A stretch of DNA of 64,000 nt from Streptomyces roseirectus (GCF_014489635.1 NZ_CP060828.1:4812001-4876000); one strand, 5' to 3'; positions 39,651-49,070 are shown, counted from the stretch's first letter. The notes: generated by a model not told the origin, from the sequence alone. Numbers and translations: made by a program.

Positions 39651-40628
39651 ATGGCGAAGAAGACCGTGCAGGTGGTGCTCGGCCTGGTCGTCGCGATGGT
39701 CCTTTCCGGTGTCGCCCTGTTGGCGACCTTCGGCGGTGCGGACAGCGCGTCCGCGCAGGAGACCGGCTCCGGTGGTGAAGTCGCTGCGAACGCCGGCGTC
39801 CCGACCTCAGTGCGGGCCCTCGTCAGCAAGTACGCGGGGAAGTGCCCCCAGGTCACCGCGTCGTTGCTGGCCGCCCAGCTCTACACCGAGTCGCACTTCG
39901 ACGCGAAGGCGAAGAGCCCGGTGGGTGCGTTGGGGATCGCGCAGTTCATGCCCGGGACGTGGTCGGTGTACGGCGTGGACGGGGACAGCGACGGGGTCAA
40001 GGACGTCTTCAACCCGGCGGACGCCGTCGCCGCGCAGGCGGCCTACGACTGTGTCCTCGCGAAGGAAGTCGAGTCCGTGCCGGGGGACTCGACGGACAAC
40101 ATGCTCGCGGCGTACAACGCGGGCGGCGGTGCGGTGCTGAAGTACGGGGGCGTCCCGCCGTACTCGGAGACCCGGAACTACGTGAAGGCGATCCGGGATC
40201 TGGCCGCTAAGTGGGCTGCCAGCAGCCCGAGTTCACCGGCGGGCAAGGGTGCGGCTGCCGCCATCGCCGCCGCGAGGACCGCGCTGGGGAGCTGGTACCG
40301 GTGGGGCGGCGACTGCGCGCCGCCGTACATCGGGCAGAACGGCTGTGACTGCTCGTCGCTCACCAAGATGGCGTGGAGCCACGCCGGGGTGAACCTCCCG
40401 CGGGTCACCTACGACCAGGTCCACGCGGGGACGGCGGTCAAGACCATCTCCCAACTCCGGCCGGGGGACCTGCTGTTCAGCGTTCCCGGCGCTTCGGGGC
40501 CGGAGCACGTCGGCATGTACATCGGTGACGACCAGGTCATCGAGGCGCCGCACACCGGCGCTCAGGTCCGGATCAAGCCCCTCAGTTTCTGGGCGCCGCA
40601 GGTGATCGCCATGCGGCACATCGGCTGA
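39651..40628 (+). CDS. Bifunctional lytic transglycosylase/NlpC-P60 peptidase (VirB1-like)
   Basis: 325 residues from ATG 39651. An N-terminal hydrophobic segment (VVLGLVVAMVLSGVALLATF) anchors or exports it. Residues about 60-170 are a transglycosylase domain (LLAAQLYTESHFDAKAKSPV, GIAQFMPGTWSVYG, MLAAYNAGGGAVLKYGG). Residues 205-325 are NlpC/P60, with the nucleophile in NGCDCSSLTKMAW and the His in GPEHVGMYIGDD. It would open peptidoglycan for the transfer apparatus. Confidence 0.93.
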   Translation: MAKKTVQVVLGLVVAMVLSGVALLATFGGADSASAQETGSGGEVAANAGVPTSVRALVSKYAGKCPQVTASLLAAQLYTESHFDAKAKSPVGALGIAQFMPGTWSVYGVDGDSDGVKDVFNPADAVAAQAAYDCVLAKEVESVPGDSTDNMLAAYNAGGGAVLKYGGVPPYSETRNYVKAIRDLAAKWAASSPSSPAGKGAAAAIAAARTALGSWYRWGGDCAPPYIGQNGCDCSSLTKMAWSHAGVNLPRVTYDQVHAGTAVKTISQLRPGDLLFSVPGASGPEHVGMYIGDDQVIEAPHTGAQVRIKPLSFWAPQVIAMRHIG

Positions 40629-40679
40629 TTTCTCAGCACCTCACTTCTCTTAACTCACCTACATCTCAAGGGACTTCAC

Positions 40680-41018
40680 ATGCATGCCCTCTTCTCTGCG
40701 GTCTCCGAACCGTCCCTTCACCCCTCACTCGCGGCCGGCATCGACACGGTGTCCGGCGTGAAGCCGGACTGGGGGCCGTTCTCGACGCTCGGGAACACCG
40801 CGAAGGTGATTCTCGGCGTCATCGCCGCCGTCGTGCTTGCCGCGGGTGTCGGGGCGTTCCTGGTCGGGCTCGGGAAGTCCAAGGGGTGGGTGGGCGAGGG
40901 CCACTCGACGATGGACAGTTCGCGGGGCAAGGGGATGATGGTCGGCGGTCTCGTCTGTGTCTTCCTCGTCGCGTCCCTGGGCACCCTCGTCACCATCACG
41001 TACGGGATGGGTGTGTGA
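40680..41018 (+). CDS. Small two-pass membrane protein (pilin/VirB2-like)
   Basis: 112 residues from ATG 40680. Two membrane helices (KVILGVIAAVVLAAGVGAFL and MMVGGLVCVFLVASLGTLVT) flank a short Gly/Ser/Lys loop, the VirB2/TrbC topology. Position between VirB1-like and large membrane subunits supports a pilin-like or channel role. Its stop overlaps the next GTG. Confidence 0.75.
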   Translation: MHALFSAVSEPSLHPSLAAGIDTVSGVKPDWGPFSTLGNTAKVILGVIAAVVLAAGVGAFLVGLGKSKGWVGEGHSTMDSSRGKGMMVGGLVCVFLVASLGTLVTITYGMGV

Positions 41019-42268
41019 CCGTGGGTTCCTCTCGTCCGGCTCGTGAGAAGAGTACGAAGCTGTGGACCGTCGGCGCCGGGATCGTCGCGGCGCTCACGGT
41101 CTGTGGCCTCACGGCGACCGTCCTCACCGGCTCCAACTCATCCACCTCAACGCCCAGTTCGACTCCGGTCGTCGTCGCGCCGTCAAGCGGCGGGACTCGG
41201 GGCCAGAGCACCGACGGTGTGCCGGTCGGCTACCCGCGCACCGAGGCCGGCGCGAAGGCTGCCGCCGCCAACTACGTCACCGTCAGCGGCAGTTCCTCCT
41301 TCCTTGCCGACAAGGCCGTGCGGCATCGCGCGATCCGGGTCATGTCCTCCGCGCGCACGGCGGCAGACGCCATCGAGGAGGCCGACCGCTCCGCCGGTTC
41401 CTCCGGCAGGAAACCGGCCGTCGCGCGGACCGGTGTCCTCGCCGCCCACGTCCTCGGTTTCGATATCCACAAGGCCACGGTCCACCTGTGGACAACTACC
41501 GTGCGTGGAAGCGCGGTCGGAGCCACGTCGCCCCAACTCGCGTTCCGTTCGGTCACGGTCGGGCTCGTCTGGGAGCGCGGCGACTGGAGGGTGTCGAGCA
41601 GTTCCTCCGGTCCCGGCCTGGTGGCACCGGTCGACGTCCGGCAGACGGTGAACGTGGCCGGGGACTTCGTGGACTACACAGCAGGTCAGGCCGTAGATCC
41701 CGTGGTCAGCGGCGTAGTGGGGACCGATGGGTTCCCGGCGTCGTACGCCCGGACGGCGGCGGGTGCGCGTGCTGCGGCGACCAGCGCGGCCCAGTTGTAC
41801 GGCGATCCGCGTTTCTTCACGGACAGTTCGTGGCGCCACCGGATGCTCGCCGCGACGGCCTCGCCGGACACCCTCGACTCGACCAGAACCGACTCGGACT
41901 CAACAGCGCGCCTGGTTGTGGACAACCGAGGTCTCGGTGCCGACGGGAAGACCTCGGACGGGTCGCCGCTGGTCACGAGGACGGCGGTGCTCGGTGTGCG
42001 GCCGGTGTCGTACTCGGAGCAGGCCGCGAGCGTCGAGTTGTGGACGGCGTCGGTGGGCGGGATCGCCGGGGACGACGAGACGCAGCGTCCCCGGATCGCC
42101 TTTCTGCGGATGACGGTGGACCTGGTGTGGGGCGGCGGCAGTTGGAGGACGACGGCGGTGACGCCGGGGGAGCCGCTGGTTCCGTCGTTCTCGGCGACCG
42201 AGCCGGCGTCGGCAGCGGAGCGGTTCGCCGAGGTGGGGGGTGTGGACGATGCGCCTGCGACTGCGTGA
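41015..42268 (+). CDS. Membrane-anchored two-domain conjugation protein
   Basis: 417 residues from GTG 41015 (overlap with the preceding stop). One N-terminal membrane segment (LWTVGAGIVAALTVCGLTAT), a Ser/Thr linker, then two homologous halves starting GVPVGYPRTEAGAKAAAANY and GFPASYARTAAGARAAATSA, each about 170 residues and each ending in a VxLVWxxGxWR-like strand. The single anchor plus tandem VirB8/NTF2-like domains is like TcpC-type subunits, but that is inference. Confidence 0.78.
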   Translation: MTVGSSRPAREKSTKLWTVGAGIVAALTVCGLTATVLTGSNSSTSTPSSTPVVVAPSSGGTRGQSTDGVPVGYPRTEAGAKAAAANYVTVSGSSSFLADKAVRHRAIRVMSSARTAADAIEEADRSAGSSGRKPAVARTGVLAAHVLGFDIHKATVHLWTTTVRGSAVGATSPQLAFRSVTVGLVWERGDWRVSSSSSGPGLVAPVDVRQTVNVAGDFVDYTAGQAVDPVVSGVVGTDGFPASYARTAAGARAAATSAAQLYGDPRFFTDSSWRHRMLAATASPDTLDSTRTDSDSTARLVVDNRGLGADGKTSDGSPLVTRTAVLGVRPVSYSEQAASVELWTASVGGIAGDDETQRPRIAFLRMTVDLVWGGGSWRTTAVTPGEPLVPSFSATEPASAAERFAEVGGVDDAPATA

Positions 42269-43772
42269 GGACGCGCCGGGACTGCTCACCGTCGTACGCA
42301 CCGGGTCAATAAGCGGGTGGGGGCGCCGAGTTCAGACGATCGCCGTCGTCAATGTCGTCGTCGCGTTCCTCTTCGTGCCGTCGGCGGTGGCGAACCCGTT
42401 CTGCTACATCCCGATGGTCTGCGAGGTGAAGGCGGCCGTCGACTTCGTGCAGGACCCATTGGGGTTCCTGCTCCAGAAGCTGACGGAGGCGAACATCTGG
42501 TTCCTCCAGAAGATGCTGGAGCTGATCCAGAACACGACGAAGGTCGACCTGACGTCGGCGGCGTTCCTGAAGCAGTACGCCATCATCTTCGCGTTCAGCT
42601 CGCTGATCACGGTCGCCCTGTGGCTGATCGCGGTCGGCAAGCGGGCCGTGCGAGGTGTGGGGCTGACCGCCGCGGTCGGGGAGGCGGTGGGCTTCCTGGT
42701 GCTCCAGTTCTTCGTCAACGCGATGACGCCCGCATTCATGGCGCTGCTGATGCGGGCGATCGACGAGGTGACGGACGTCTTCGAGCCGTACGCGACGGCG
42801 AACTTCAAGCCGTTCCTGGAGAACGTCCTCAAGGTGATGGCGGCGGAGCCCAACGAGGGTGTCGGGGTGCTGATCGTCGTCAACCTGATCATGCTGTGCG
42901 GTGCTCTGCTGATGTGGGTCGAGCTGCTGGTGCGGGGTGCGGCCATCTACGTCGCGGTCGCGCTGGGGCCGGTGGTGAACGCCGGTCTCGTGGACCGGGA
43001 TCTGTGGGGCAAGAGCAAGAAGTGGTTCGGCGCGGTGTTCGCGATCGGGCTGTCGAAGCCGATCCTGTTCGCGCTGCTCGGTCTCGGCGGGGCGATCCTC
43101 AGCGATTCGACCGGGAGCCTGTCCGACACGGCGTCCAAGACGCTGGTGGGTGCGCTGATTCTCCTCGCGGCGGTCTTCGCGAGCGCCACGCTCTACAAGT
43201 GGCTTCCGGCGTTCGGGGACGAGATGGCGCAGCTGCACCACGACCGGAAGTCCATGCAGTCCTCGGGTCCGGCCGCCGCCGTCGACGGCCCCGCGCAGCA
43301 CGCGAACCGGGCCATGGGGATGCACCTCCAGGACTCCATGGTCGGCGGGCGGTACGGCATGGCCGTAGGGCCAAGAGCCTCAGCCACTGCGGGCGGTCGT
43401 GCCGGGACGGCCAGCGCCAAGGCGATGACCGGCTCCAGCGCGAGTGCCGCAGGTGCCGCCGGTCCGGTGGGGATCGGGGTCATGGTCGCAAAGGCCGGTG
43501 CCGACGCGGTGAAGAGCAAGGCGGCGAGTTCTCCCGGAGCGCAGGCATCGGGTGCTCCGGCTGCCGCTCGGCCTCAGGGCAACGGCTCCGACTCGGTCGT
43601 GGGGCCCACCGGGCGGGGAGCACCGGCTCCCGTGCGTGGCCGGGCGCCGGGCAACCCGATGTCGTCGAGTCCGCCATGGCCTCCGGCAGCGCCGCCGCCG
43701 TCACCTCCCGCCCCACGGCTTCCCGTGAGCGGCCCTCCCCTCACCCCTCTGCCCACCGACAAGGACACCTAG
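42249..43772 (+). CDS. TrbL/VirB6-like polytopic membrane protein
   Basis: 507 residues from ATG 42249 (GTG 42240 possible), overlapping the previous gene. Six to eight membrane helices span residues 30-320 (YAIIFAFSSLITVALWLIAV; LIVVNLIMLCGALLMWVELL; AAIYVAVALGPVVNAGLVD; ILFALLGLGGAILSDST). A long Ala/Ser/Gly/Pro-rich cytoplasmic tail follows. This is the inner-membrane channel subunit of Gram-positive type IV secretion systems. Confidence 0.87.
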   Translation: MRLRLREDAPGLLTVVRTGSISGWGRRVQTIAVVNVVVAFLFVPSAVANPFCYIPMVCEVKAAVDFVQDPLGFLLQKLTEANIWFLQKMLELIQNTTKVDLTSAAFLKQYAIIFAFSSLITVALWLIAVGKRAVRGVGLTAAVGEAVGFLVLQFFVNAMTPAFMALLMRAIDEVTDVFEPYATANFKPFLENVLKVMAAEPNEGVGVLIVVNLIMLCGALLMWVELLVRGAAIYVAVALGPVVNAGLVDRDLWGKSKKWFGAVFAIGLSKPILFALLGLGGAILSDSTGSLSDTASKTLVGALILLAAVFASATLYKWLPAFGDEMAQLHHDRKSMQSSGPAAAVDGPAQHANRAMGMHLQDSMVGGRYGMAVGPRASATAGGRAGTASAKAMTGSSASAAGAAGPVGIGVMVAKAGADAVKSKAASSPGAQASGAPAAARPQGNGSDSVVGPTGRGAPAPVRGRAPGNPMSSSPPWPPAAPPPSPPAPRLPVSGPPLTPLPTDKDT

Positions 43773-43775
43773 CTC

Positions 43776-45302
43776 ATGGCAACGCGCACGTATCAGTTCG
43801 GAAAGCACCGCCCCACCGGCCTCGTCGGCCGCCGTGACCTCGGCGAACAGGCCGTCCTCGGCGGGGGCGCCGGGATCGGCGTCCTGGGCGGCTTCCTCTT
43901 CAACGGCGTCCCGGTGCTCGCCGGGGCCGCCCTCGTCGTCCCGATCGTGACGGCGCTGCTGCTCGTCTACCTGCCGTACCGGCCCAAGGGCACCGCGCAG
44001 CGCCGAACGGTCTACCGCTGGTGGCGGATCAGCCGGTACCACCGCAAGGCGCTCGCCCGCACCGGCGGGGTGTGGGTCTCCCCGGCCATCGAGGCCGGCG
44101 TACGACGGGACGGGACTCCGCCGGACGCCGCCCTGGTGAGCCCGGAGGGGGTCGCCGGGATGACGTGGGTGGCAACGACCGTACGCGGGCAGCGCGCGGT
44201 GGTCGTCCTCCAGCCGGAGGCCGGGTGCGTGACCGCGACGCTCGAAGTCGCCTCGCCGGGGCTGGGCGGCAAGGAGGTGGGCGAGCAGGTCGTGGCGCTG
44301 GAGCGCTGGGGTGAACTGCTCGACGCGTTCGGCAACACCGAGGAGCACCCCGTCAAGCGCATCCAGGTGCTGGCCCGGCAGATGAAGAGCGACCCGCACG
44401 CGCATCAGCGGTTCGTCGCCCAGCGGGACGCCTCCCGGGCGACCGCCGGCGTCCCGCCGTGGCTGAAGGAGTCGTACGACGTGCTCGCCGATGCCGTGTC
44501 GACCTCGGCGGAGGAGCACCGCTACTACGTCACCGCGCACGCCCGCTTCACCCGCGACCTGGCGGCCGACGGCGCGTCCCGGGGCGTCGGTGACGAAGGG
44601 GTCGCCGCCGCGATGGCCGCTTGCATGGAGGAGCTGTGGGCGCGGTGCGAGGACGCCGACCTGTCGGTGGTGGCGCCGCTGGACGAGGGCCGGATGACGG
44701 CGTTCATCCGCAACAGCTACGACCCCGACCACCCGATCTGGGACACCGGCCTGGCCCGGCCGCACGCCTTCCCCCGCAACGTCGACGTCCGCAGCGGCAC
44801 CCACGTCGCGACCCGCGCGGCGGGTTCGACCGGCAGCTGGTTCCACGCGACCGCCGCCGTCACCCACTGGCCTTCCACGCCCGTCGGCCCGGACTTCCTC
44901 TCGCCGCTGCTGATCGGGATGCCGGACGTCATCCGCACGATCGCGATCACCCAGGACCTCGAACCCAACGACAAGGCCGTGGACCGGATGCTCGCCGAGG
45001 ACACCAACAACCAGGCCGAGATGCACCGTGACCGCCAGCGCGGCAAGAACATCGACCCGCGCGACGTGATCGCGGCCGACGCCACCGGCTCCCGCGGCAT
45101 GGCCCTGGCCGCCTCGGGCGCCGCCGGCGCCTCCGTCGTCGGCTACATCACCATCTCCGCACGCAGCGCCGCCGAGCTGGAGAAAACCAAGCGCACCACC
45201 GCGTCCCGCGCGCGCAACGCGCACCTGCGCATCGAATGGCTCGACCTGGAGCACGCCCGCGCGTTCACCACCACCCTGCCGTTCGCCGGAGGCATCAAGT
45301 GA
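43776..45302 (+). CDS. SCO6880-family type IV secretion protein
   Basis: 508 residues from ATG 43776. Two membrane helices near residues 28-68 (VLGGGAGIGVLGGFLFNG; VLAGAALVVPIVTALLLVYL) precede a large cytoplasmic domain (TAQRRTVYRWWRISRYHRK, WVSPAIEAGVRRDG, GSTGSWFHATAAVTHWPSTP, RTIAITQDLEPNDKAVDRM). This is the SCO6880 (PrgI/TraE-N-like) protein of actinobacterial conjugation operons, thought to form part of the VirB4 assembly. Overlaps the ATPase gene by GTGA. Confidence 0.92.
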   Translation: MATRTYQFGKHRPTGLVGRRDLGEQAVLGGGAGIGVLGGFLFNGVPVLAGAALVVPIVTALLLVYLPYRPKGTAQRRTVYRWWRISRYHRKALARTGGVWVSPAIEAGVRRDGTPPDAALVSPEGVAGMTWVATTVRGQRAVVVLQPEAGCVTATLEVASPGLGGKEVGEQVVALERWGELLDAFGNTEEHPVKRIQVLARQMKSDPHAHQRFVAQRDASRATAGVPPWLKESYDVLADAVSTSAEEHRYYVTAHARFTRDLAADGASRGVGDEGVAAAMAACMEELWARCEDADLSVVAPLDEGRMTAFIRNSYDPDHPIWDTGLARPHAFPRNVDVRSGTHVATRAAGSTGSWFHATAAVTHWPSTPVGPDFLSPLLIGMPDVIRTIAITQDLEPNDKAVDRMLAEDTNNQAEMHRDRQRGKNIDPRDVIAADATGSRGMALAASGAAGASVVGYITISARSAAELEKTKRTTASRARNAHLRIEWLDLEHARAFTTTLPFAGGIK

Positions 45303-46696
45303 CCCTGCTGACCCCCTCGTACGAGACCGTACGGCGCCCCCTGCACACGGAGACGACGACCAGCCAGGCCCTCTACCTGCCGATCGCGCCGCCCACCCTG
45401 GGCACGGCAGGCGCGATCGTCGGCCGGGAGCTGTACTCCGGAAAGGCGTTCGTGTACTGCCCGTTCAGCGCCTTCGGGGACGGGCTGCCCGGCGGCAACA
45501 TGATCGTGCTCGGCGACACCGGGCGCGGGAAGAGCGCGCTGACCAAGACGTACGCAGCGCGGCAGATCCGGCTCGGGCGCAAGGTCGTCGTCCTGGACAC
45601 GAAGGAGCAGAAGGAGCGCGAGGAGGGGGAGTGGGCGGCGCTCGGGCGCTCGCTCACCGGATCGGCGCCGGTGCGGTTCGCTCCCGGCGGGGGTGCGGGG
45701 TCCTCCTGCATCAACCCGATGGACCCGGCGATCGCGGGCAAACGACAGGTCGAGCTGGTCCGCACGATCGTCGAACTCGGCTTGGGCCGCCCCCTCGACG
45801 AGTTCGCCGGCTCCGCCCTACGGCTCGCGATCCACCGCGCGCACGAGCGCGCCGCTCTGGACGGCCGCACGCCGGTCCTCGCCGATGTCGCCGCCGCTCT
45901 GCGCTCCCCCGACCTGGCGGACGCCGAGGTGAAGAAGCGGACCTGGGAGGAGCTGCTGGGGGACGGGCTGGAGGCGTCCTACGTCCTGGACCGGCTGTGC
46001 GGCACCGGGACCGGGGATCTGGTCGGGATGCTCGACGGTCCCACCAGCCTGAGCATCGACCTCGACGCCGACATGGTCGTCTTCGACCTCACCAAGGTCC
46101 CCTCCGGGGGCGTCGCGATGACGATCCTCGTCGCGGTGATCTCCGTGTTCCTGGAGGAGGTGTGGCTGCGGGCGGCGTGCGAGTGCGGCGCCGAACCGGG
46201 ACGGCACGAGCGGCGGATCGTGGACGCCAACTCCGGTGCTTGGGAGCTGGGTTCGTGCGCGGCGACCGGGTGTGCGCGCTACACGCAGCGCAAGCGCATC
46301 CTCGTCTGCGAGGAGGCGTGGCACATCCTCGGGACGCCCCAACTCGCCGCGCTGCTGGAGAAGTTCCTCAAGTTCGCGCGCGGGTACGGGCTGTCGTGCA
46401 TCTTCATCGTCCACCACCTCAGCGACATCGACGACAGCCCCGAGACGCAGGCCGCGCTGAAGATGGCGGACACCGTCGTCGTGTACTCGATGAAGAAGGC
46501 GGAGGCCGAGGACACCGTCAAGCGTCTCGGGCTTCCCGCGTGGACGGCGGAGCACATCATGCGGCTGCGGCGCGGGGTCGCGCTGTGGAAGGTCGGGGAG
46601 GTCATCTACCCCGGTGTGCAGCACCTGTTGACCGAGGCGGAGCAGCATCTGTGCTTCTCCAGCGGCTCGATGACCGATCTGGCGACGACGGCATGA
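45299..46696 (+). CDS. VirB4-like conjugation ATPase
   Basis: 465 residues from GTG 45299. Walker A is VLGDTGRGKSALTKTYAAR near residue 70, Walker B is RILVCEEAWHILG, and a VHHLSDIDDSPETQ sensor region follows. The N-terminal domain usual in VirB4 is absent here and supplied by the preceding SCO6880 protein, as in related operons. It would power assembly of the transfer channel. Coupled to neighbours by 4-bp overlaps. Confidence 0.92.
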   Translation: MTLLTPSYETVRRPLHTETTTSQALYLPIAPPTLGTAGAIVGRELYSGKAFVYCPFSAFGDGLPGGNMIVLGDTGRGKSALTKTYAARQIRLGRKVVVLDTKEQKEREEGEWAALGRSLTGSAPVRFAPGGGAGSSCINPMDPAIAGKRQVELVRTIVELGLGRPLDEFAGSALRLAIHRAHERAALDGRTPVLADVAAALRSPDLADAEVKKRTWEELLGDGLEASYVLDRLCGTGTGDLVGMLDGPTSLSIDLDADMVVFDLTKVPSGGVAMTILVAVISVFLEEVWLRAACECGAEPGRHERRIVDANSGAWELGSCAATGCARYTQRKRILVCEEAWHILGTPQLAALLEKFLKFARGYGLSCIFIVHHLSDIDDSPETQAALKMADTVVVYSMKKAEAEDTVKRLGLPAWTAEHIMRLRRGVALWKVGEVIYPGVQHLLTEAEQHLCFSSGSMTDLATTA

Positions 46697-46968
46697 GCGC
46701 CGTCGTCCGGGAGGACATCGATCTCCTGCACTCCGAATGCCTCGCGCTCGCCCGGCGCACCGCCCGTCTCGCCGCCGAACTCGACCGCGGGATCCACGCG
46801 GCGACCGCCGGGCGGCTGTACGGCGCGGTCCGCGAGATCTGGCAGGCGTCGGAGCTACTGCACGCCGCGTTCCATCACGCGCCGTCGGACGGGCCGTCGA
46901 TCGCGCGGCTGTGCGGGCGACGGATGCGCTACCTCGCCGCCCGCGCCTCACGCAGGAGGTCCCGGTGA
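46693..46968 (+). CDS. Small helical conjugation-operon protein, 91 aa
   Basis: ATG 46693 overlaps the ATPase stop (ATGA). It is helical and rich in Ala, Arg and His, opening VREDIDLLHSECLALARRTA with no membrane segment. It lies between the two conjugation ATPases and is likely cytosolic. No known family. Confidence 0.65.
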   Translation: MSAVVREDIDLLHSECLALARRTARLAAELDRGIHAATAGRLYGAVREIWQASELLHAAFHHAPSDGPSIARLCGRRMRYLAARASRRRSR

Positions 46969-47153
46969 ACGCCGTCGCGGTCGCGCTGTACGGCCTGGCC
47001 GCGCTGTGCGCGATCGCCCTCCTGGCCCTGTGGGTGTCCTCGGTGCGGAGCCGGCGCAACGCCGGGTTCGCGTCCAAGGCACAGCTGCGGCGGCAGTTGT
47101 CCGCCAAGGCTGTCCTGCGCGCCACGGAGATCCGCCCCTCCCTCCTCCCTTGA
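46965..47153 (+). CDS. Small membrane protein of the conjugation operon, 62 aa
   Basis: GTG 46965 with a full AGGAGG seven bases upstream. One N-terminal membrane helix (VALYGLAALCAIALLALWVS) is followed by a basic cytoplasmic tail. It overlaps its upstream neighbour by 4 bp and precedes the coupling ATPase by 4 bp, suggesting it helps anchor that ATPase, which itself has no membrane segment. Confidence 0.7.
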   Translation: MNAVAVALYGLAALCAIALLALWVSSVRSRRNAGFASKAQLRRQLSAKAVLRATEIRPSLLP

Positions 47154-47157
47154 ACAC

Positions 47158-48612
47158 ATGGAGCACCAACTCATGCACGACCCGTACGACTTCGGATACT
47201 CGCTCGGCATCTCCCAACGCCCCAAGGGCGTCCCCCTGTGGTCCCGCGCGGACAAGGCATGCCGGGTCATCGGCCCGATGGGCAGCGGGAAGACGCTGCG
47301 GCTGTTCGCTCCGCTGATCCGCGAGTGGCGCGGTCCGGTCCTGGCGACGTCGACGAAACCGGACCTGGTGGAGTACACCCTCGACGCCCGGCGGACCGGG
47401 GACCGTCCTGTGTTCGTCTTCGACCCGCAGAACATCGCGCCGTCCCTCCCCCGCTTCCGGTGGCAGCCGATCGACGGCGCCGACGACACGCAGATCGCGA
47501 TGATGCGGGCCAAGGCGCTCGTCGCCGGTTCCCGGACGCCGGGCTCCGCGCGGCAGTCGTCCGAGGGCAGCGCCTTCTACCGGGGCCAGGCCGCCAAGGT
47601 CCTCGCCGCGCTCCTGCACGCCGCAGCCCTCGACGGCGCCGGCCTCGACCACGTCCTGCGCTGGGCGCGCAAGCTCACCGATCCGGCCCCGCTGGGCATC
47701 CTCACCGCGCACCCCGGCGCGGGTCCCGGCTGGGCCGACATGCTGCGCACCTCCACGAGCGGCGACAGCCGCACGGTGGGCAACACCGCCGTGACGCTCG
47801 AAGCCGCGCTGGAGCCCCTGGTCCACGAGAGCGTCCTCGACGCGCTGCGGGGCGGGAAGGGGGAGGCGCCGACGGACTTCCGGGCGGTCCTCGACGCGGG
47901 CGGCACCGTGTACCTGCTCGGCAAGGACTCCGAGGCCAACTCCATCGCCCCGCTCACCACCGCCCTGACGGAAGACCTCCTGGACATCGCCGAGTCCCAC
48001 GCCGTCGCCTCCCCCTCGGGCCGCCTCGACCCGCCCCTCCTCGGCGCGCTCGACGAGGCCCCCAACATCGCGCCGATCCCCTCCCTGCGCCAACGCGTCG
48101 CCGACGGACGCGGACGCGGCATCACCGTCGTCTACGGCCTCCAGGGCTGGGCCAGCGCCCGCGCCCGCTTCGGCGACGACACCGCCGACGAACTCGCCAG
48201 CTTCACCAACCACGTCCTCGTCTTCGGCGGCGCCAAGGACCCCGGCTTCCTCAAGGACATGTCGGAGCTGTGCGGCCAGGTCGAACGCGTCCGCACCACC
48301 CGCACCACCACGACCGGAGACCGCGGCGGCGAATCGACCGCCACCCACACCGCCCTCGAAGCCGTCCTGCGCGGCGACGAGATCAAGGCGCTGTCCGAGG
48401 GCCACGCGCTCCTCCTCGCCGACAACCTCCCGCCCGTCATCACCCGCCTCGACGGCATGTGGACCTGGGACACCTGGGACGAGATCCAAGGCCACGTCAG
48501 GGAGTTGCGGAAGGCGAACGAGGCCGAGCGGCTGAAACAGGCGGTGGAGAAGGGACGCCGGGCTGCGGCGCACGCCAAGGCGTGGCGGCACCGGCAGGAC
48601 ACGGCCGCGTGA
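47158..48612 (+). CDS. VirD4/TraG-like coupling ATPase
   Basis: 484 residues from ATG 47158. Walker A is IGPMGSGKTLRLFAPLIREW near residue 40; VFVFDPQNIAPSLPRFRW and the Walker B-like LGALDEAPNIAPIPSL match TraG/VirD4 coupling proteins, as do YGLQGWASARARFGDD and VLVFGGAKDPGFLKDMSELC. The N-terminal membrane domain is absent; the preceding 62-aa protein may replace it. It would bring DNA or protein substrate to the channel. Confidence 0.92.
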   Translation: MEHQLMHDPYDFGYSLGISQRPKGVPLWSRADKACRVIGPMGSGKTLRLFAPLIREWRGPVLATSTKPDLVEYTLDARRTGDRPVFVFDPQNIAPSLPRFRWQPIDGADDTQIAMMRAKALVAGSRTPGSARQSSEGSAFYRGQAAKVLAALLHAAALDGAGLDHVLRWARKLTDPAPLGILTAHPGAGPGWADMLRTSTSGDSRTVGNTAVTLEAALEPLVHESVLDALRGGKGEAPTDFRAVLDAGGTVYLLGKDSEANSIAPLTTALTEDLLDIAESHAVASPSGRLDPPLLGALDEAPNIAPIPSLRQRVADGRGRGITVVYGLQGWASARARFGDDTADELASFTNHVLVFGGAKDPGFLKDMSELCGQVERVRTTRTTTTGDRGGESTATHTALEAVLRGDEIKALSEGHALLLADNLPPVITRLDGMWTWDTWDEIQGHVRELRKANEAERLKQAVEKGRRAAAHAKAWRHRQDTAA

Positions 48613-49070
48613 GCGCGTTCCCGCTGTTCCCCGAACTCCCCGCAGCAGTCGCCGAGTACGCCGCCGCGCGGACCACCGACATCAACTCCCTGAGCAACCC
48701 GCCCCCGTGGGACCTCGGCGCCCTCCCCCGTGACGTCCTCGAACCGGTCCTGGTCTGGCTCGACGCGGTCTGCCGCTGGCTGAACCAGACCTACGCCTGG
48801 CAACCCCACCAGGTCATCCCGCCCTGCTGGCAGCAGCACCAGCACCTCGCGTACGAGATCGCCGCGCTCGCCTTCACCCGCACCGACACCACCACCGACC
48901 CCGGCGCCGCGATCATCTGGCACGAGCAGTACGACCGCTTCCTCCACCGTATGAACAACACCCTCGGCAAGAACGGCGACGACTGCCGCGTGGGACGCCA
49001 CGAACCACGCCCGGCACGCTTCGCGCTCTCCGCCTGGCCTCTCGAAAACAAGTCCGACGAACCGAGTTGA
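48609..49070 (+). CDS. Conjugation-operon hypothetical protein, 153 aa
   Basis: GTG 48609 overlaps the ATPase stop. The protein carries VLVWLDAVCRWLNQTYAWQP and QVIPPCWQQHQHLAYEIAAL, a Trp-rich helical pattern reminiscent of DUF4913-like proteins in actinobacterial mobile elements. It is the last visible gene of the transfer operon. No relaxase follows. Confidence 0.68.
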   Translation: MSAFPLFPELPAAVAEYAAARTTDINSLSNPPPWDLGALPRDVLEPVLVWLDAVCRWLNQTYAWQPHQVIPPCWQQHQHLAYEIAALAFTRTDTTTDPGAAIIWHEQYDRFLHRMNNTLGKNGDDCRVGRHEPRPARFALSAWPLENKSDEPS

